From CAZSHG01 sp964459995 (GTDB taxonomy: Bacteria; UBP14; UBA6098): DNA of 23,357 bases. The DNA lies in contig CAYWOR010000025.1 of assembly GCA_964459995.1 (NCBI GenBank), forward strand, positions 1 through 23,357. The letters are read 5' to 3'. The notes beneath the pieces were generated by a model. That model was not told the DNA's origin, made no database searches, and saw nothing but the letters and a program-made list of their open reading frames with translations. Shown piece by piece: positions 15,489-23,057 of this stretch. Both the position numbers and the translations under genes were made by a program. How positions within the stretch are numbered: position 1 is the stretch's first letter; every line of letters begins with the position of its first letter.

Positions 15489-15782
15489 TTCCCGAGACCA
15501 TTCACGGCGTTACCAAGCGTATTCACGCCGTTCCCGAGACCATTCACGGCGTTACCAAGCGTATTCATGCCGTTTTTGCCCATGGTCCCCTCGTGAATGG
15601 CGATGGTAACCGCGTGTTTATTGTCGGTAACGGCGTTTTTGCTCATGGTAACGGCGTGTTTGGCGATGGTAACGGCGAATTTGCGGTCGGTAACATTGCA
15701 AACACTATCGGCAACGCCGTTTTCATTCCCGGCAACGCCACAAACAGCCCAAATACCGCCGTTTTTGCCCATATTTTGGGGA
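15489..15782. repeat. 21-bp tandem array 3, fourteen units
   Basis: There are fourteen contiguous units with an exact 21-bp period from 15489. Units 1 and 3 are identical, and units 2 and 4 differ by one base (TTCACG/TTCATG). The middle units share ATGGTAACGGCG, and the last ones drift. Both strands are open in one frame. The minus strand reads heptads such as MSKNAVT and TLGNAVN in a 157-codon frame (15793-15320, TTG start, no clear ribosome-binding site). I annotate the repeat and not the frame. The array begins 20 bp after the stop of the adjacent CTD gene. Confidence 0.9.
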
Positions 15783-15802
15783 TTATTACGCAAAATTATG
15801 CC

Positions 15803-17215
15803 TTATTTTAGGTAAACGACCCGTTTTGTTATCTCCGAGCCGCCGATTTTCGCGCGAACGAGATAAACGCCCGAACCGATGGAGGCGTCGGGTTGCCAGA
15901 TTGACTTCGTAGGGGCGAGGTCATCTCGCCCGCTCGCCGACGGGACGGGAGACCCGTCCCCTACGGAGATGTTATCGACCATTCTGCCGTTCACATCGTA
16001 AATCTCGACTTCCGCGCCCATTGGCGCGGTGATGGATACTGCGGAGTTGAAGGGGTTGGGGGCGATACTCATGCTGAAATGCTCCGGCAGGGGGTTCTCC
16101 GCTATGCCAATCGGGTCAGGCGACAATTTCACTACCCAATAATCACCGTCGCCATGATGTCCGCTGACATCGCCATCGTAGGAGTAGGAGTATCCCGCCA
16201 CGATGAAGCCGCCATCGGAGGTCTGGGCAATGGAATTCGCCACATCCCAATCACTTCCGCCAAGACATTTCTGCCACAGGATATCGCCCGACGAGTTCAG
16301 CTTCACTACCCAATAATCAGCAGAGCCATGGTTTCCGCTGACATCGCCATCATTGGAGAGGGAGTATCCCGCCACGATGTAGCCGCCATCGGCGGTCTGG
16401 GCAATGGAATACGCAAAATCAGAAGAACTTCCACCGAGACATTTCTGCCATTCAATGTCGCCCGACGAGTTCAACTTAACTACCCAAGAATCATTACCGC
16501 CATGGTTTCCGCTGACATCTCCATCGTTGGATTGGGATGTTCCCGCCACAATGAATCCGCCATCGGCGGTCTGGGCAATGGAATACGCCCTATCATAATT
16601 ACTTCCGCCGAGGCATTTCTGCCACTCTATGTTGCCCGACGAGTTCAACTTCACCACCCAATAATCCCAAAAGCCATGATGTCCGCTGACATCGCCATCG
16701 CTGGAAATGGACCATCCCGCCACGATGAATCCGCCATCGGCGGTCTGGGCAATGGAATTCGCACCATCACCACCACTTCCGCCGAGGCATTTCTGCCACT
16801 CTATGTCGCCCGACGAGTTTAATTTCACTACCCAATAATCTGCAGTGCCATGGTTACCGCTGACATCGCCATCGTTGGAGGAGGAGTATCCCGCCACGAT
16901 GTAGCCGCCATCGGTTGTCTGTGCAATGGAGGACGCCTCATCCCAATCACTTCCACCGAGGCATTTCTGCCACTGGAGAACGCCCGACGAGTTCAGCTTC
17001 ACAACCCAATAATCAGCTCTGCCATGGTTTCCGCTGACATCGCCATCGTTGGACTCGGACGTTCCCGCTACGATGAAGCCGCCATCGGCGGTCTGTATAA
17101 TGGAAGTTGCGTCTTCTCGATCACTTCCGCCGTAGCAACGCGCCCATTCTATTGTCGGCGCGGTTTGCGCGAGGCAAATTGTTACAACAAAGAGAAGAAG
17201 TATCGCTTTTTTCAT
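15803..17215 (-). CDS. Secreted protein with six 58-residue propeller-like repeats and C-terminal sorting domain
   Basis: This is a 470-residue protein. AAGGA precedes the ATG. Signal peptide MKKAILLLFVVTICLAQ. Residues about 22-370 are six near-identical 58-residue repeats built on WQKCLGGS, SIAQTADGG(F/Y)IVAG, SNDGDVSGNHG and DYWVVKLNSSG, which suggests a six-bladed beta-propeller. Each repeat carries a cysteine in the same place. The sorting-like domain follows: IAPNPFNSAVSITAP, VEIYDVNGRMVD, IWQPDASIGSGVYLVRAKIG, TKRVVYLK. Two palindromes are translated between DVNGR and IWQP. Its role is likely an exported surface protein. It has no partner gene nearby other than the array downstream of it. 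The 260 bp upstream (17216-17479) contain no gene that I can see. Confidence 0.9.
   Translation of the reverse strand: MKKAILLLFVVTICLAQTAPTIEWARCYGGSDREDATSIIQTADGGFIVAGTSESNDGDVSGNHGRADYWVVKLNSSGVLQWQKCLGGSDWDEASSIAQTTDGGYIVAGYSSSNDGDVSGNHGTADYWVVKLNSSGDIEWQKCLGGSGGDGANSIAQTADGGFIVAGWSISSDGDVSGHHGFWDYWVVKLNSSGNIEWQKCLGGSNYDRAYSIAQTADGGFIVAGTSQSNDGDVSGNHGGNDSWVVKLNSSGDIEWQKCLGGSSSDFAYSIAQTADGGYIVAGYSLSNDGDVSGNHGSADYWVVKLNSSGDILWQKCLGGSDWDVANSIAQTSDGGFIVAGYSYSYDGDVSGHHGDGDYWVVKLSPDPIGIAENPLPEHFSMSIAPNPFNSAVSITAPMGAEVEIYDVNGRMVDNISVGDGSPVPSASGRDDLAPTKSIWQPDASIGSGVYLVRAKIGGSEITKRVVYLK
15909..15964. repeat. Inverted pair of GTAGGGG palindromes translated within the CTD
   Basis: At 15909-15931 GTAGG is followed by GGCGAG-GTCAT-CTCGCC. 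At 15942-15964 GGGACGGG-AGA-CCCGTCCC is followed by CTAC, in the opposite orientation. A short GCTCGCCGAC spacer lies between. The pair is translated on the minus strand as VGDGSPVPSASGRDDLAPT. Confidence 0.87.
16106..17152 (-). repeat. Six 174-bp tandem coding repeats
   Basis: These are six in-frame copies of a 58-codon unit. Differences cluster at three places per unit: the four residues after LGGS (DWDE, GGDG, NYDR, SSDF, DWDV), the residue before SNDG, and the two residues after NHG or HHG. The rest is close to constant. Confidence 0.9.
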
Positions 17216-17459
17216 TGTTTATCCTTCGGTAAAATCCAGCGTCGGCCTTCTGCCATTATCCAAATGACGGAAGCGCTGTGGGGTTTTTGATGTGGCGGTA
17301 TTTGGTGTTTTCCCTTTCACGTTAATAATTTAACCTTTTATTGTCCATTGTCAAGGAGAAAAGGGAGAAGAGGCATTTCTTCCCGTGCGATAGGGGTGGG
17401 CGCACACTGACGGGTTTCATACGACAGTGGCCCTCCGCTACGGCGGGTTTGTGGACGAT

Positions 17460-17485
17460 GGGATGCTTGCAAGCGTCCCCTACCC
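17460..17485 (-). repeat. GTAGGGG palindrome that supplies the aminotransferase stop codon
   Basis: GGGATGCTTGCAAGCGTCCC is followed by CTACCC. On the minus strand it begins GGGTAGGGGACGC, and its TAG is the stop codon of the upstream gene (17480-17482). Confidence 0.85.
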
Positions 17486-18709
17486 CTCCCCCAACCGATC
17501 CCGCACGCACAACGCCAGCCGCTCCACCGCGATTGCCAAATTCTCCTTCGTGGGATAGGAGAAATTCAGGCGCATCGTGTTTTTCGCGGGGTTCTCGCCG
17601 TAGAATGCGTTTCCCGGGACAAAGGCGACCTTGAACTTTATTGCATCATAAAATAGCTCCGCCGTGTCGATCTGCTCCGGCAATGTCGCCCACAAAAACA
17701 GCCCGCCCTCGGGCTTCGTCCAGCGCACACCGAGCTCCGGCGGGAAATTCCGCGCCATCGTGTCGAGGAAGAGGTCGAGCTTCTCGCGGTAGTATTTCAC
17801 GCATTTGCGGAGGTGCGCCTCCATGTCCATCTCGGTCAGGAATGCCGCGCACATGTCCTGATTGAACTTCGGCGTGTTGAGGACATTGCCCTCCTTGATG
17901 TTGGTCATCTTCGCGATAACCTCCGCCGGCCCGATATTGAACCCCACGCGAAGCCCCGGGCAGAACAGCTTCGAGAAGGTGTAAAGCCCGATAACATTGC
18001 CGCCGCCGCGCTTCTGGTCGAGGGAGAAGATCGAGGGGATGGTCTCGCCGTAGTAGCGCAGGTCGCGGTAGGGGCTGTCCTCGATGATCGGGATGTCCCA
18101 TTCCGCGCTCAAATCCAGGAGCGCGAGGCGCTTGTCGAGGCTCATCGTGATGCCCGTCGGGTTCTGGAAATCCGGCACGACATAGATGAACTTCGGGCGC
18201 TTGCCGGACTTGTCGAGCGTTTCGATCCTCTCGCGGATGCCCCCGATGTCCGAGCCGTCATCCTCGATATCCACGCCGACGATTTGCGGGCGTTGCATCT
18301 GGAATGCGACGATCGCGCCGCCGAATGTCGGCCGGTCGATAATTATCGCGTCGCCGGGGTCGATGAACAGCCTGCCCGCGAGGTCGAGGCCGTGCTGGCC
18401 GGAGGAGGTTATCAGTAGGTTCTCTGCGGCAATCTCGATGTCGTCCCTGCGCAGAAAGCCGAGCACCGCGTCGATGAGGGACTTCTCGCCCTTGACACCG
18501 GTGTATTGCATGACCCGGTCGATGTTTTCATCGAGCTGTTTTGCGGAGGCGAGGCGCATTTCGTGCTTGAGGAACATCTCCGGCGAGGGAAGCCCGCCGG
18601 CCAGCGAGATGATCTCCGGGTCGGCCAAAAGGTCGAAAAGCTTGCCGATAGAGTATCCGCCGAAGTCCCGCATATTCTCCGAAAACCGCGAATTCCAGTT
18701 GTTTATCAT
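17480..18709 (-). CDS. PLP-dependent aminotransferase, class I/II (LysN/2-aminoadipate-like)
   Basis: This is a 409-residue fold-type I aminotransferase. The N-terminus IISLAGGLPSPEMF and YTGVKGEKSLIDAV is typical of the MocR-like/LysN group without a DNA-binding domain. PLP-site residues visible are SSGQHGLDL (about 102-110), the PDFQNPTG motif with N183, D211 and Y214 (EDSPYRDLRY), the Schiff-base lysine K247 (TFSKLFCPGLR) with the phosphate-binding R254, and MRLNFSYP near the end for the substrate carboxylate. The substrate cannot be fixed from sequence; 2-aminoadipate, aromatic or branched-chain amino acids are possible. It is GC-rich compared with the methylase region upstream. The start has AGGA 8 nt away. 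The stop codon lies in a repeat element. Confidence 0.93.
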   Translation of the reverse strand: MINNWNSRFSENMRDFGGYSIGKLFDLLADPEIISLAGGLPSPEMFLKHEMRLASAKQLDENIDRVMQYTGVKGEKSLIDAVLGFLRRDDIEIAAENLLITSSGQHGLDLAGRLFIDPGDAIIIDRPTFGGAIVAFQMQRPQIVGVDIEDDGSDIGGIRERIETLDKSGKRPKFIYVVPDFQNPTGITMSLDKRLALLDLSAEWDIPIIEDSPYRDLRYYGETIPSIFSLDQKRGGGNVIGLYTFSKLFCPGLRVGFNIGPAEVIAKMTNIKEGNVLNTPKFNQDMCAAFLTEMDMEAHLRKCVKYYREKLDLFLDTMARNFPPELGVRWTKPEGGLFLWATLPEQIDTAELFYDAIKFKVAFVPGNAFYGENPAKNTMRLNFSYPTKENLAIAVERLALCVRDRLGEG

Positions 18710-18818
18710 GGCATATTCCTGTTATAAGTTATTCTCTCGCCACGCAGATGGGGCTGGGCGATGGAGAGAGAAAGCACGAACGACAATTTACCCGTTCGCC
18801 GACACTGGAAGGGGATTA

Positions 18819-19775
18819 TCATAGTCTCCTGACAAGTCCTTCCCAATCACTTTCGCTCCAGCGGAGATTACCTGTATTAAAGAGGTAACCACTGTCGTGC
18901 GAAAATCGACCGATTCCTGAAAACCTCACCTCACTGGGAACATTGTTGTCTCTCTTGATGTTACGTAAGTCTGAGCTTGTGATCTCGCCATTCCATGCAT
19001 AAATGGTAGCGTGTTTAGGGCCGACTTTGAATTCATATCTTGGGTTATCGAGGAGATTATTCTTTTCGGCAAATCCTGCTATATAGGCAACAATCGGTTT
19101 AAAATCCGGTAGTTTCGTGAAAATATCCCCTGCCTGTGCTTCGTCGATAGCACCTTCTTCGATTCCCTTTTTCAGGACCTTATCTTTGAACACACTTATC
19201 ACTTTGAAAAAGGCGAAAAGATGGTCTCTTCCGGTATGAACTTTCGTCATCAGATGAATATCGGAGTGGTTGAACTGGTCACCGGGTATGTCGAGCCAGA
19301 TGCCGTTCCATTTTGTTGCTTTGATGCTAACTTTCAGATTAGCCTGTCTAAAACTACCTGCAGAATCTTTGATTTTCTCGATGTCGGTAGGGAGGTATTC
19401 AACAAGTTCTCCGATTTCGTGACCGAGGGTAATGTCAATATTCCACTTGGCCTTCAAGAAATTCTTCACCGCTATTTCACCGAGATAGCCTCTGGTCATA
19501 TCCGCCCAAAGCTGGCCTAAATCTCTCTGGCGCGAGCTTCCGTAATCGGTAGCGGCTGTATTTCCAAGGATTTTTAGAGCATCGACACACATTCTTGTGT
19601 AGTCGGAAAGATCTATTTTTACAACATTGGGAAGGAATCGCTCATTTAGCCAGCTTTCATAGCACTTACCCGAAGTTTCACCACCTTCCTTAGCTTTTTT
19701 CAGAATGAGTTCTGCAGAATCAATGTCGACATCAGTATTGGCTACGATTTGGGCGATTGCGGTTTCTTTATTCAT
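18819..19775 (-). CDS. Probable type II restriction endonuclease
   Basis: This is a 318-residue protein encoded just after a cytosine DNA methyltransferase, with its start 3 nt past the methylase stop (TAG TCG ATG). The placement suggests the cognate endonuclease. Possible PD-(D/E)xK elements are a helix with a conserved-type glutamate (RGYLGEIAVKNFLKAKWNID, E100) and a strand LKVSIKATKWNG (S150-x-K152), where Ser stands in place of the usual acidic residue. C-terminal part: NGEITSSDLRNIKRDNN. I do not recognise the subfamily or its recognition site. The gene is clearly more AT-rich than the neighbours on either side, consistent with acquisition. There is no separate promoter that I can see, so co-transcription with the methylase is likely. 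Confidence 0.68.
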   Translation of the reverse strand: MNKETAIAQIVANTDVDIDSAELILKKAKEGGETSGKCYESWLNERFLPNVVKIDLSDYTRMCVDALKILGNTAATDYGSSRQRDLGQLWADMTRGYLGEIAVKNFLKAKWNIDITLGHEIGELVEYLPTDIEKIKDSAGSFRQANLKVSIKATKWNGIWLDIPGDQFNHSDIHLMTKVHTGRDHLFAFFKVISVFKDKVLKKGIEEGAIDEAQAGDIFTKLPDFKPIVAYIAGFAEKNNLLDNPRYEFKVGPKHATIYAWNGEITSSDLRNIKRDNNVPSEVRFSGIGRFSHDSGYLFNTGNLRWSESDWEGLVRRL

Positions 19776-19778
19776 CGA

Positions 19779-20876
19779 CTACCATCCTTCAAATAGAGAT
19801 TTTTTTATATTTAGATTTGGCTCGACAGACTCATATGTTATTCCGGCCACAGTTTTAAGAATGCTCTCAAAGATAATTTGTGCGAGTTTCGGAGGAACAG
19901 CCATTCCGATTTGTTTTCTCACGCTCTCCTTGGTTCCATGAAACACGAAATCATCGGGAAAAGTCTGAAGTCTTGCCCTCTCTCTGTTTGTAAGCGCTCT
20001 ATTCTCGAAGTAATGATAAACATGTGTTCCACCACCACCACTTCCAGTAATTGTGTAGGAAGGCTTATCTGGGTCGAGTCTTTTATAAATTTGGCTTAGT
20101 TTTGCACCTTTTACATTTAGTTTGAGGTGTTCGGGTAAATCGGCGTCCCAGCAATTTTCGCCGGGTTTTATATATTTCAGCCTTTCGATGACTTGTTTAG
20201 ATTGTCTTGTTTGCTCATTGTTAGGAGCGTTTTTTTCGATAGGTGGATTTTCAATTGATGTCTTTGTAGAAATTGGATTCCGCGCAGTTGTTGGTTTGGG
20301 GATTCTAAACCAAAGACCAGAAGACTTAGAAAAACCGACGATTATTATACGGTGTCTTGTTTGAGGAACCCCGTATTCTTCGGCTTTATAGAGGTTTGCG
20401 ACGATGTTATAACCATCGCTGGCATTTTCCAAATCAGTGACGATTTGTAAAAAAGCCCCTCCATTGTTTGCGGATGTGAGACCATTCACGTTTTCCGCAA
20501 CAAAGCAAAGAGGTTTTAACTTGTTTAAGACATCTACTCCGTAAGAATATAGCGGCCCATACCCGCCGTTAAACCCTTTTTGTTCTCCAACTATGCTGAA
20601 ATCGTTACAAGGGAAACCATAGGCAAAAATATCTACCTTAGGGAGTGCTCCTATTTCGAGTAGTTTAATGTTTTCACAAATAACGGTTTCCGGTTTATCG
20701 GGACAAATATTGTTTCTGTAAGTGCAACAAGAGTCCTCATCGTAATCAGATGCCCATGTATGCACAATTCTATGCTCGTATTCGGCATTTTTTACATTTG
20801 CATGCATTGCACCTAAAGCCAATCCTCCAGGCCCAGAGAATAATTCACCATAACGGTATTTATGAATTTTTTTCAT
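19779..20876 (-). CDS. DNA (cytosine-5) methyltransferase of a type II system
   Basis: This is a 365-residue protein with the ordered C5-methylase motifs: I, ELFSGPGGLALG (11-22, SAM binding); IV, GFPCNDFS with the catalytic C90; VI, ENV (128-130); VIII, QTRHRIIIVG (172-181). The target-recognition region runs from about 185 to 285 and includes SYTITGSGGGGTHVYHY. Motif IX-like RALTNRERARLQTFPDDF and motif X-like RKQIGMAVPPKLAQII follow. It methylates cytosine in a specific site and probably protects DNA from the adjacent putative endonuclease. The recognition sequence cannot be told. It is AT-rich and lies between two GC-rich genes, so transfer is likely. Confidence 0.94.
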   Translation of the reverse strand: MKKIHKYRYGELFSGPGGLALGAMHANVKNAEYEHRIVHTWASDYDEDSCCTYRNNICPDKPETVICENIKLLEIGALPKVDIFAYGFPCNDFSIVGEQKGFNGGYGPLYSYGVDVLNKLKPLCFVAENVNGLTSANNGGAFLQIVTDLENASDGYNIVANLYKAEEYGVPQTRHRIIIVGFSKSSGLWFRIPKPTTARNPISTKTSIENPPIEKNAPNNEQTRQSKQVIERLKYIKPGENCWDADLPEHLKLNVKGAKLSQIYKRLDPDKPSYTITGSGGGGTHVYHYFENRALTNRERARLQTFPDDFVFHGTKESVRKQIGMAVPPKLAQIIFESILKTVAGITYESVEPNLNIKKSLFEGW

Positions 20877-20956
20877 CTTTCTTTGTTGTATCGTCTAATA
20901 AACTCGTTACAGCGCTTCGACCCTACGCTCCGATAATCTCAATTCACAAGTCTCAC

Positions 20957-21021
20957 AGGGGGCGACTTCCGCCGCCCCCGAGCAAACTATATGGCGGGAC
21001 GCATACATGCGTCCCCTACCC
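20957..21021 (-). repeat. Palindrome pair downstream of the 423-residue gene, supplying its stop codon
   Basis: At 20957-20979 GGGGGCG-ACTTC-CGCCGCCCCC forms a GC hairpin. At 20996-21021 GGGACGCATACATGCGTCCC is followed by CTACCC. On the minus strand the latter starts GGGTAGGGGACGC, and its TAG (21018-21016) ends the upstream gene. The pair also lies between that gene and the methylase and may act as a terminator. Confidence 0.85.
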
Positions 21022-22287
21022 GCAACACCCACACTTGCATCGCGCTTGACTGCACTCGGCGAAAATCGAGCGCATGCCGCGCTTCATCATCAGCCTGCCG
21101 TCCTTGCTCGCGCGCAGGGATTTGTTGAAAATCACCTCGCCGATGTCCTCGGCCATCGCGTCGCGCTCCTCCTCGGAGACGAAATAGGTCGCCATCGTGT
21201 CGAGATGGTGCGCGGTGCCGTCGCTCTCGTATTTGAATGTCATGTCCGTGCCGCTTTCGAGCACCTTCCACATCTCGTCGGTCCAGTTGAAATTCGCCGC
21301 GCCGAGGTCGGGGTTGATGTAGATATGCGCGGCGAGGCTCACGCCCTTGATGCCGCTGGCTTTCAGCTCGTTTGAGCATTGGATGAAGTTCGTTGCGGTC
21401 GAGCCGTTGCCGATGTTGATCTCGTAGATCGGCGATGTGCCGTCCTCGCGGAGATACTCGTTCATGATGTTGAGGAGCATGCGGAACTGCATCGGGTTCT
21501 GCGTCGAGAGGAGCATCGAGACCTTGATGTGCAGGTTCGGGATGTCGCGCCCGTAGTAGCAGATCGCGACGATTGTGCTCCAGCTGGGGTTGAGGAAGAA
21601 ATTGTTGCCCGTTTCGAGCGCTGTGCGGGTGATGCCGTCGAGGTAGATGAGGTGGTTGTTGTTCGCGACCTCGATGCCGCCGAAATTGCCGAAGGCCGTG
21701 CCCTGATTTTTCAGCGAGATCGCGCAGACATCGCAACCGCACTCGTAGCGCTCGAATTTTTCGCCGGTAACCGCCTCGAGTTTGCGGAACCTGTCCTCCG
21801 GCTGGGGGATTCCGATAAGGTTCGTCGAGCAGAACTTGCTGGCCTTCATGATGTTCTCGGCCATCGTGAGCGTCGCCATGAGGTCGCCGCTATAGACATA
21901 GTTGTCAGTCAGCGCGACGACGGAGATCATCTCCTGCGGCGCCCAGCAGGGCTCGGAGGTGCCGGCGCTGGCGGCGATGCGCTTCATCGCGTTGTGGGTA
22001 ACCTTCGCGCCCTGAAAGCCCGAGACCTGACTCGTGCCGGTGCCGAGAGCGGGGTTATACTCGATGCCGTTGGCCTTCACCCAGTCGTCAACCTTGGGAA
22101 ATTCTTTGATGAGTTGTTCGGCCTCCTCGATCATCTTGCCGTAGCCCTTCTCGGCGAGAATGCGCTTCCTCGTCTCGAAATCGCGCATCTCCTCGATAGT
22201 CGCGACGATCTTCTTCGCGCCGCCGTGATGCTCTTTGAGGGCGTCGATCGCCTTCATATCGGCGTCTAACAGCAATGGATATTTCAT
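21016..22287 (-). CDS. Unrecognised 423-residue protein with cysteine-rich C-terminus
   Basis: I cannot name the family. The start has a strong GGAGGTGAAAG site and codon use is GC-rich and regular, so the gene is real. There is no signal peptide or membrane segment, so it is cytoplasmic. The N-terminus is helical (residues 1-75). The middle has conserved-looking motifs: NPALGTGTSQVSGFQGAKVT (79-98), SEPCWAPQEM, ECGCDVC (C183, C185, C188), NFGGIEVANNNHLIYLDG, YEINIGNGSTATNF. The tail CSQARCKCGCCG has Cys at 412, 417, 419, 421 and 422. The cysteines suggest metal or cluster binding, perhaps a metalloenzyme with a barrel fold. That is inference. It lies alone on this strand between a repeat array and the restriction-modification pair. 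The TAG stop belongs to a GTAGGGG palindrome, so the last residues (CGCCG) could partly derive from the insertion. Confidence 0.85.
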   Translation of the reverse strand: MKYPLLLDADMKAIDALKEHHGGAKKIVATIEEMRDFETRKRILAEKGYGKMIEEAEQLIKEFPKVDDWVKANGIEYNPALGTGTSQVSGFQGAKVTHNAMKRIAASAGTSEPCWAPQEMISVVALTDNYVYSGDLMATLTMAENIMKASKFCSTNLIGIPQPEDRFRKLEAVTGEKFERYECGCDVCAISLKNQGTAFGNFGGIEVANNNHLIYLDGITRTALETGNNFFLNPSWSTIVAICYYGRDIPNLHIKVSMLLSTQNPMQFRMLLNIMNEYLREDGTSPIYEINIGNGSTATNFIQCSNELKASGIKGVSLAAHIYINPDLGAANFNWTDEMWKVLESGTDMTFKYESDGTAHHLDTMATYFVSEEERDAMAEDIGEVIFNKSLRASKDGRLMMKRGMRSIFAECSQARCKCGCCG

Positions 22288-22429
22288 CTTTCACCTCCGG
22301 CTCGGTCTCGAGCGTTAAGATTTTCAAAGCACAACGATTGTAAAGTAATAAAAAAATCTCTCGCCGCAAGCAAGAAAGATGAATTTTGAAATTTACCGAG
22401 AGCTTGTTCGAGAATTTTCGATTTTGGCC

Positions 22430-22639
22430 TCGATGTTTCTCGAAAAATGTCCGTCTTCACTCTTAATGAATCTGTTTTCACCCATATGAGATATGCTTTC
22501 TCAAAGTATGTATCTGTATATACCCTTTCAATATCTGACCATACACATGTCAGTTATGATCATTCTCATAATATATATGCTCTCGTAAGGATCATTTATG
22601 CACTCTGACATACCAATTGTGGTCTCTCCCAAGCCATTT
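22430..22639. repeat. Degenerate 21-bp tandem array 2
   Basis: Units start at 22430, 22451, 22472, 22493, 22514, 22535, 22556, 22577, 22598 and 22619, all 21 bp apart. Most begin ATG, CTG or CCG, followed by a CTCTC- or TTCTC-like stretch. Units 22493-22619 align in phase with those at 10098-10224 of array 1 but share little sequence except the last. A TAA at 22586-22588 breaks the plus frame. The gap 22288-22429 upstream of the 423-residue gene holds nothing that I recognise. Confidence 0.82.
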
Positions 22640-22664
22640 TGCGTCTTATATGCCATTTTTTCAT

Positions 22665-23027
22665 CTATTTTTTCTCGATTGGCGGAAGAGAAACACGCCG
22701 AAGATGCCTATAAACGTCATTCTCCGGTTCGATAGGCTCGATTTTCAGACGATAGCCCGCGGCTTTCAAGAGTGCCATCGCAGTTTCGATTCGCACAATA
22801 GGTTTCCGTCCAGAAATGAAGCCCATCACCGTGGAATGATCGAGCCCGGCGCAATTTGCGACCTGCATATTGGTCAATCCGCAGTTTTTGACCAGATGAC
22901 GGGCTTTGCTCACAATAGTTTTAGCCTCGGCCTGCATCTGTTTTTTGACCTTGGCCCGTTCGGCCTGAGCCTTTTTGCGTTTCGCAGTATTCTCATCCCG
23001 TTTTTCCTGATAAGATTTGTTTTCCAT
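22665..23027 (-). CDS. Small XRE-like helix-turn-helix protein, copy 2
   Basis: This 120-residue protein is identical to the one encoded at 10270-10632: charged N-terminal arm, helix-turn-helix at about 45-95, RRVSLPPIEKK tail. The only nearby difference is upstream, where TGGAGACG gives a better ribosome-binding site than the TTGAGACG of copy 1. It starts 30 bp after the stop of the CTD gene on its right, the same arrangement as copy 1. Full identity of both genes beside diverged flanks points to recent duplication, gene conversion or movement of a cassette. Its function is unknown; a DNA-binding regulator is the safest description. Confidence 0.85.
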   Translation of the reverse strand: MENKSYQEKRDENTAKRKKAQAERAKVKKQMQAEAKTIVSKARHLVKNCGLTNMQVANCAGLDHSTVMGFISGRKPIVRIETAMALLKAAGYRLKIEPIEPENDVYRHLRRVSLPPIEKK

Positions 23028-23057
23028 ATCGTCTCCATTTGATTGGGGTTTTTCGCG

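Noticed and set aside
15320..15793. Minus-strand 157-codon heptad-repeat frame as a definite gene
   Set aside because: It has a TTG start, no clear ribosome-binding site, and it is made wholly of array 3 and a palindromic element. Kept as a finding, not as a CDS.
18720..18790. Imperfect hairpin TTCTCTC...GAGAGAA between the endonuclease and aminotransferase genes as a terminator
   Set aside because: The stem is interrupted and no U-run follows on the minus strand, so I cannot support it.
17813..18824. Plus-strand frames 17813-18418 and 18186-18824 opposite the aminotransferase
   Set aside because: They are antisense shadows of a gene whose PLP-site motifs are complete.
21379..22269. Plus-strand 296-codon frame opposite the 423-residue gene
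   Set aside because: It is a GC-rich antisense shadow, dominated by Ala, Asp, Glu, Val and Arg, with no ribosome-binding site. The minus-strand gene has a strong one.
10056..22639. The 21-bp arrays as CRISPR arrays
   Set aside because: The units are contiguous and degenerate, with no spacer of a separate length, and no cas genes are present.
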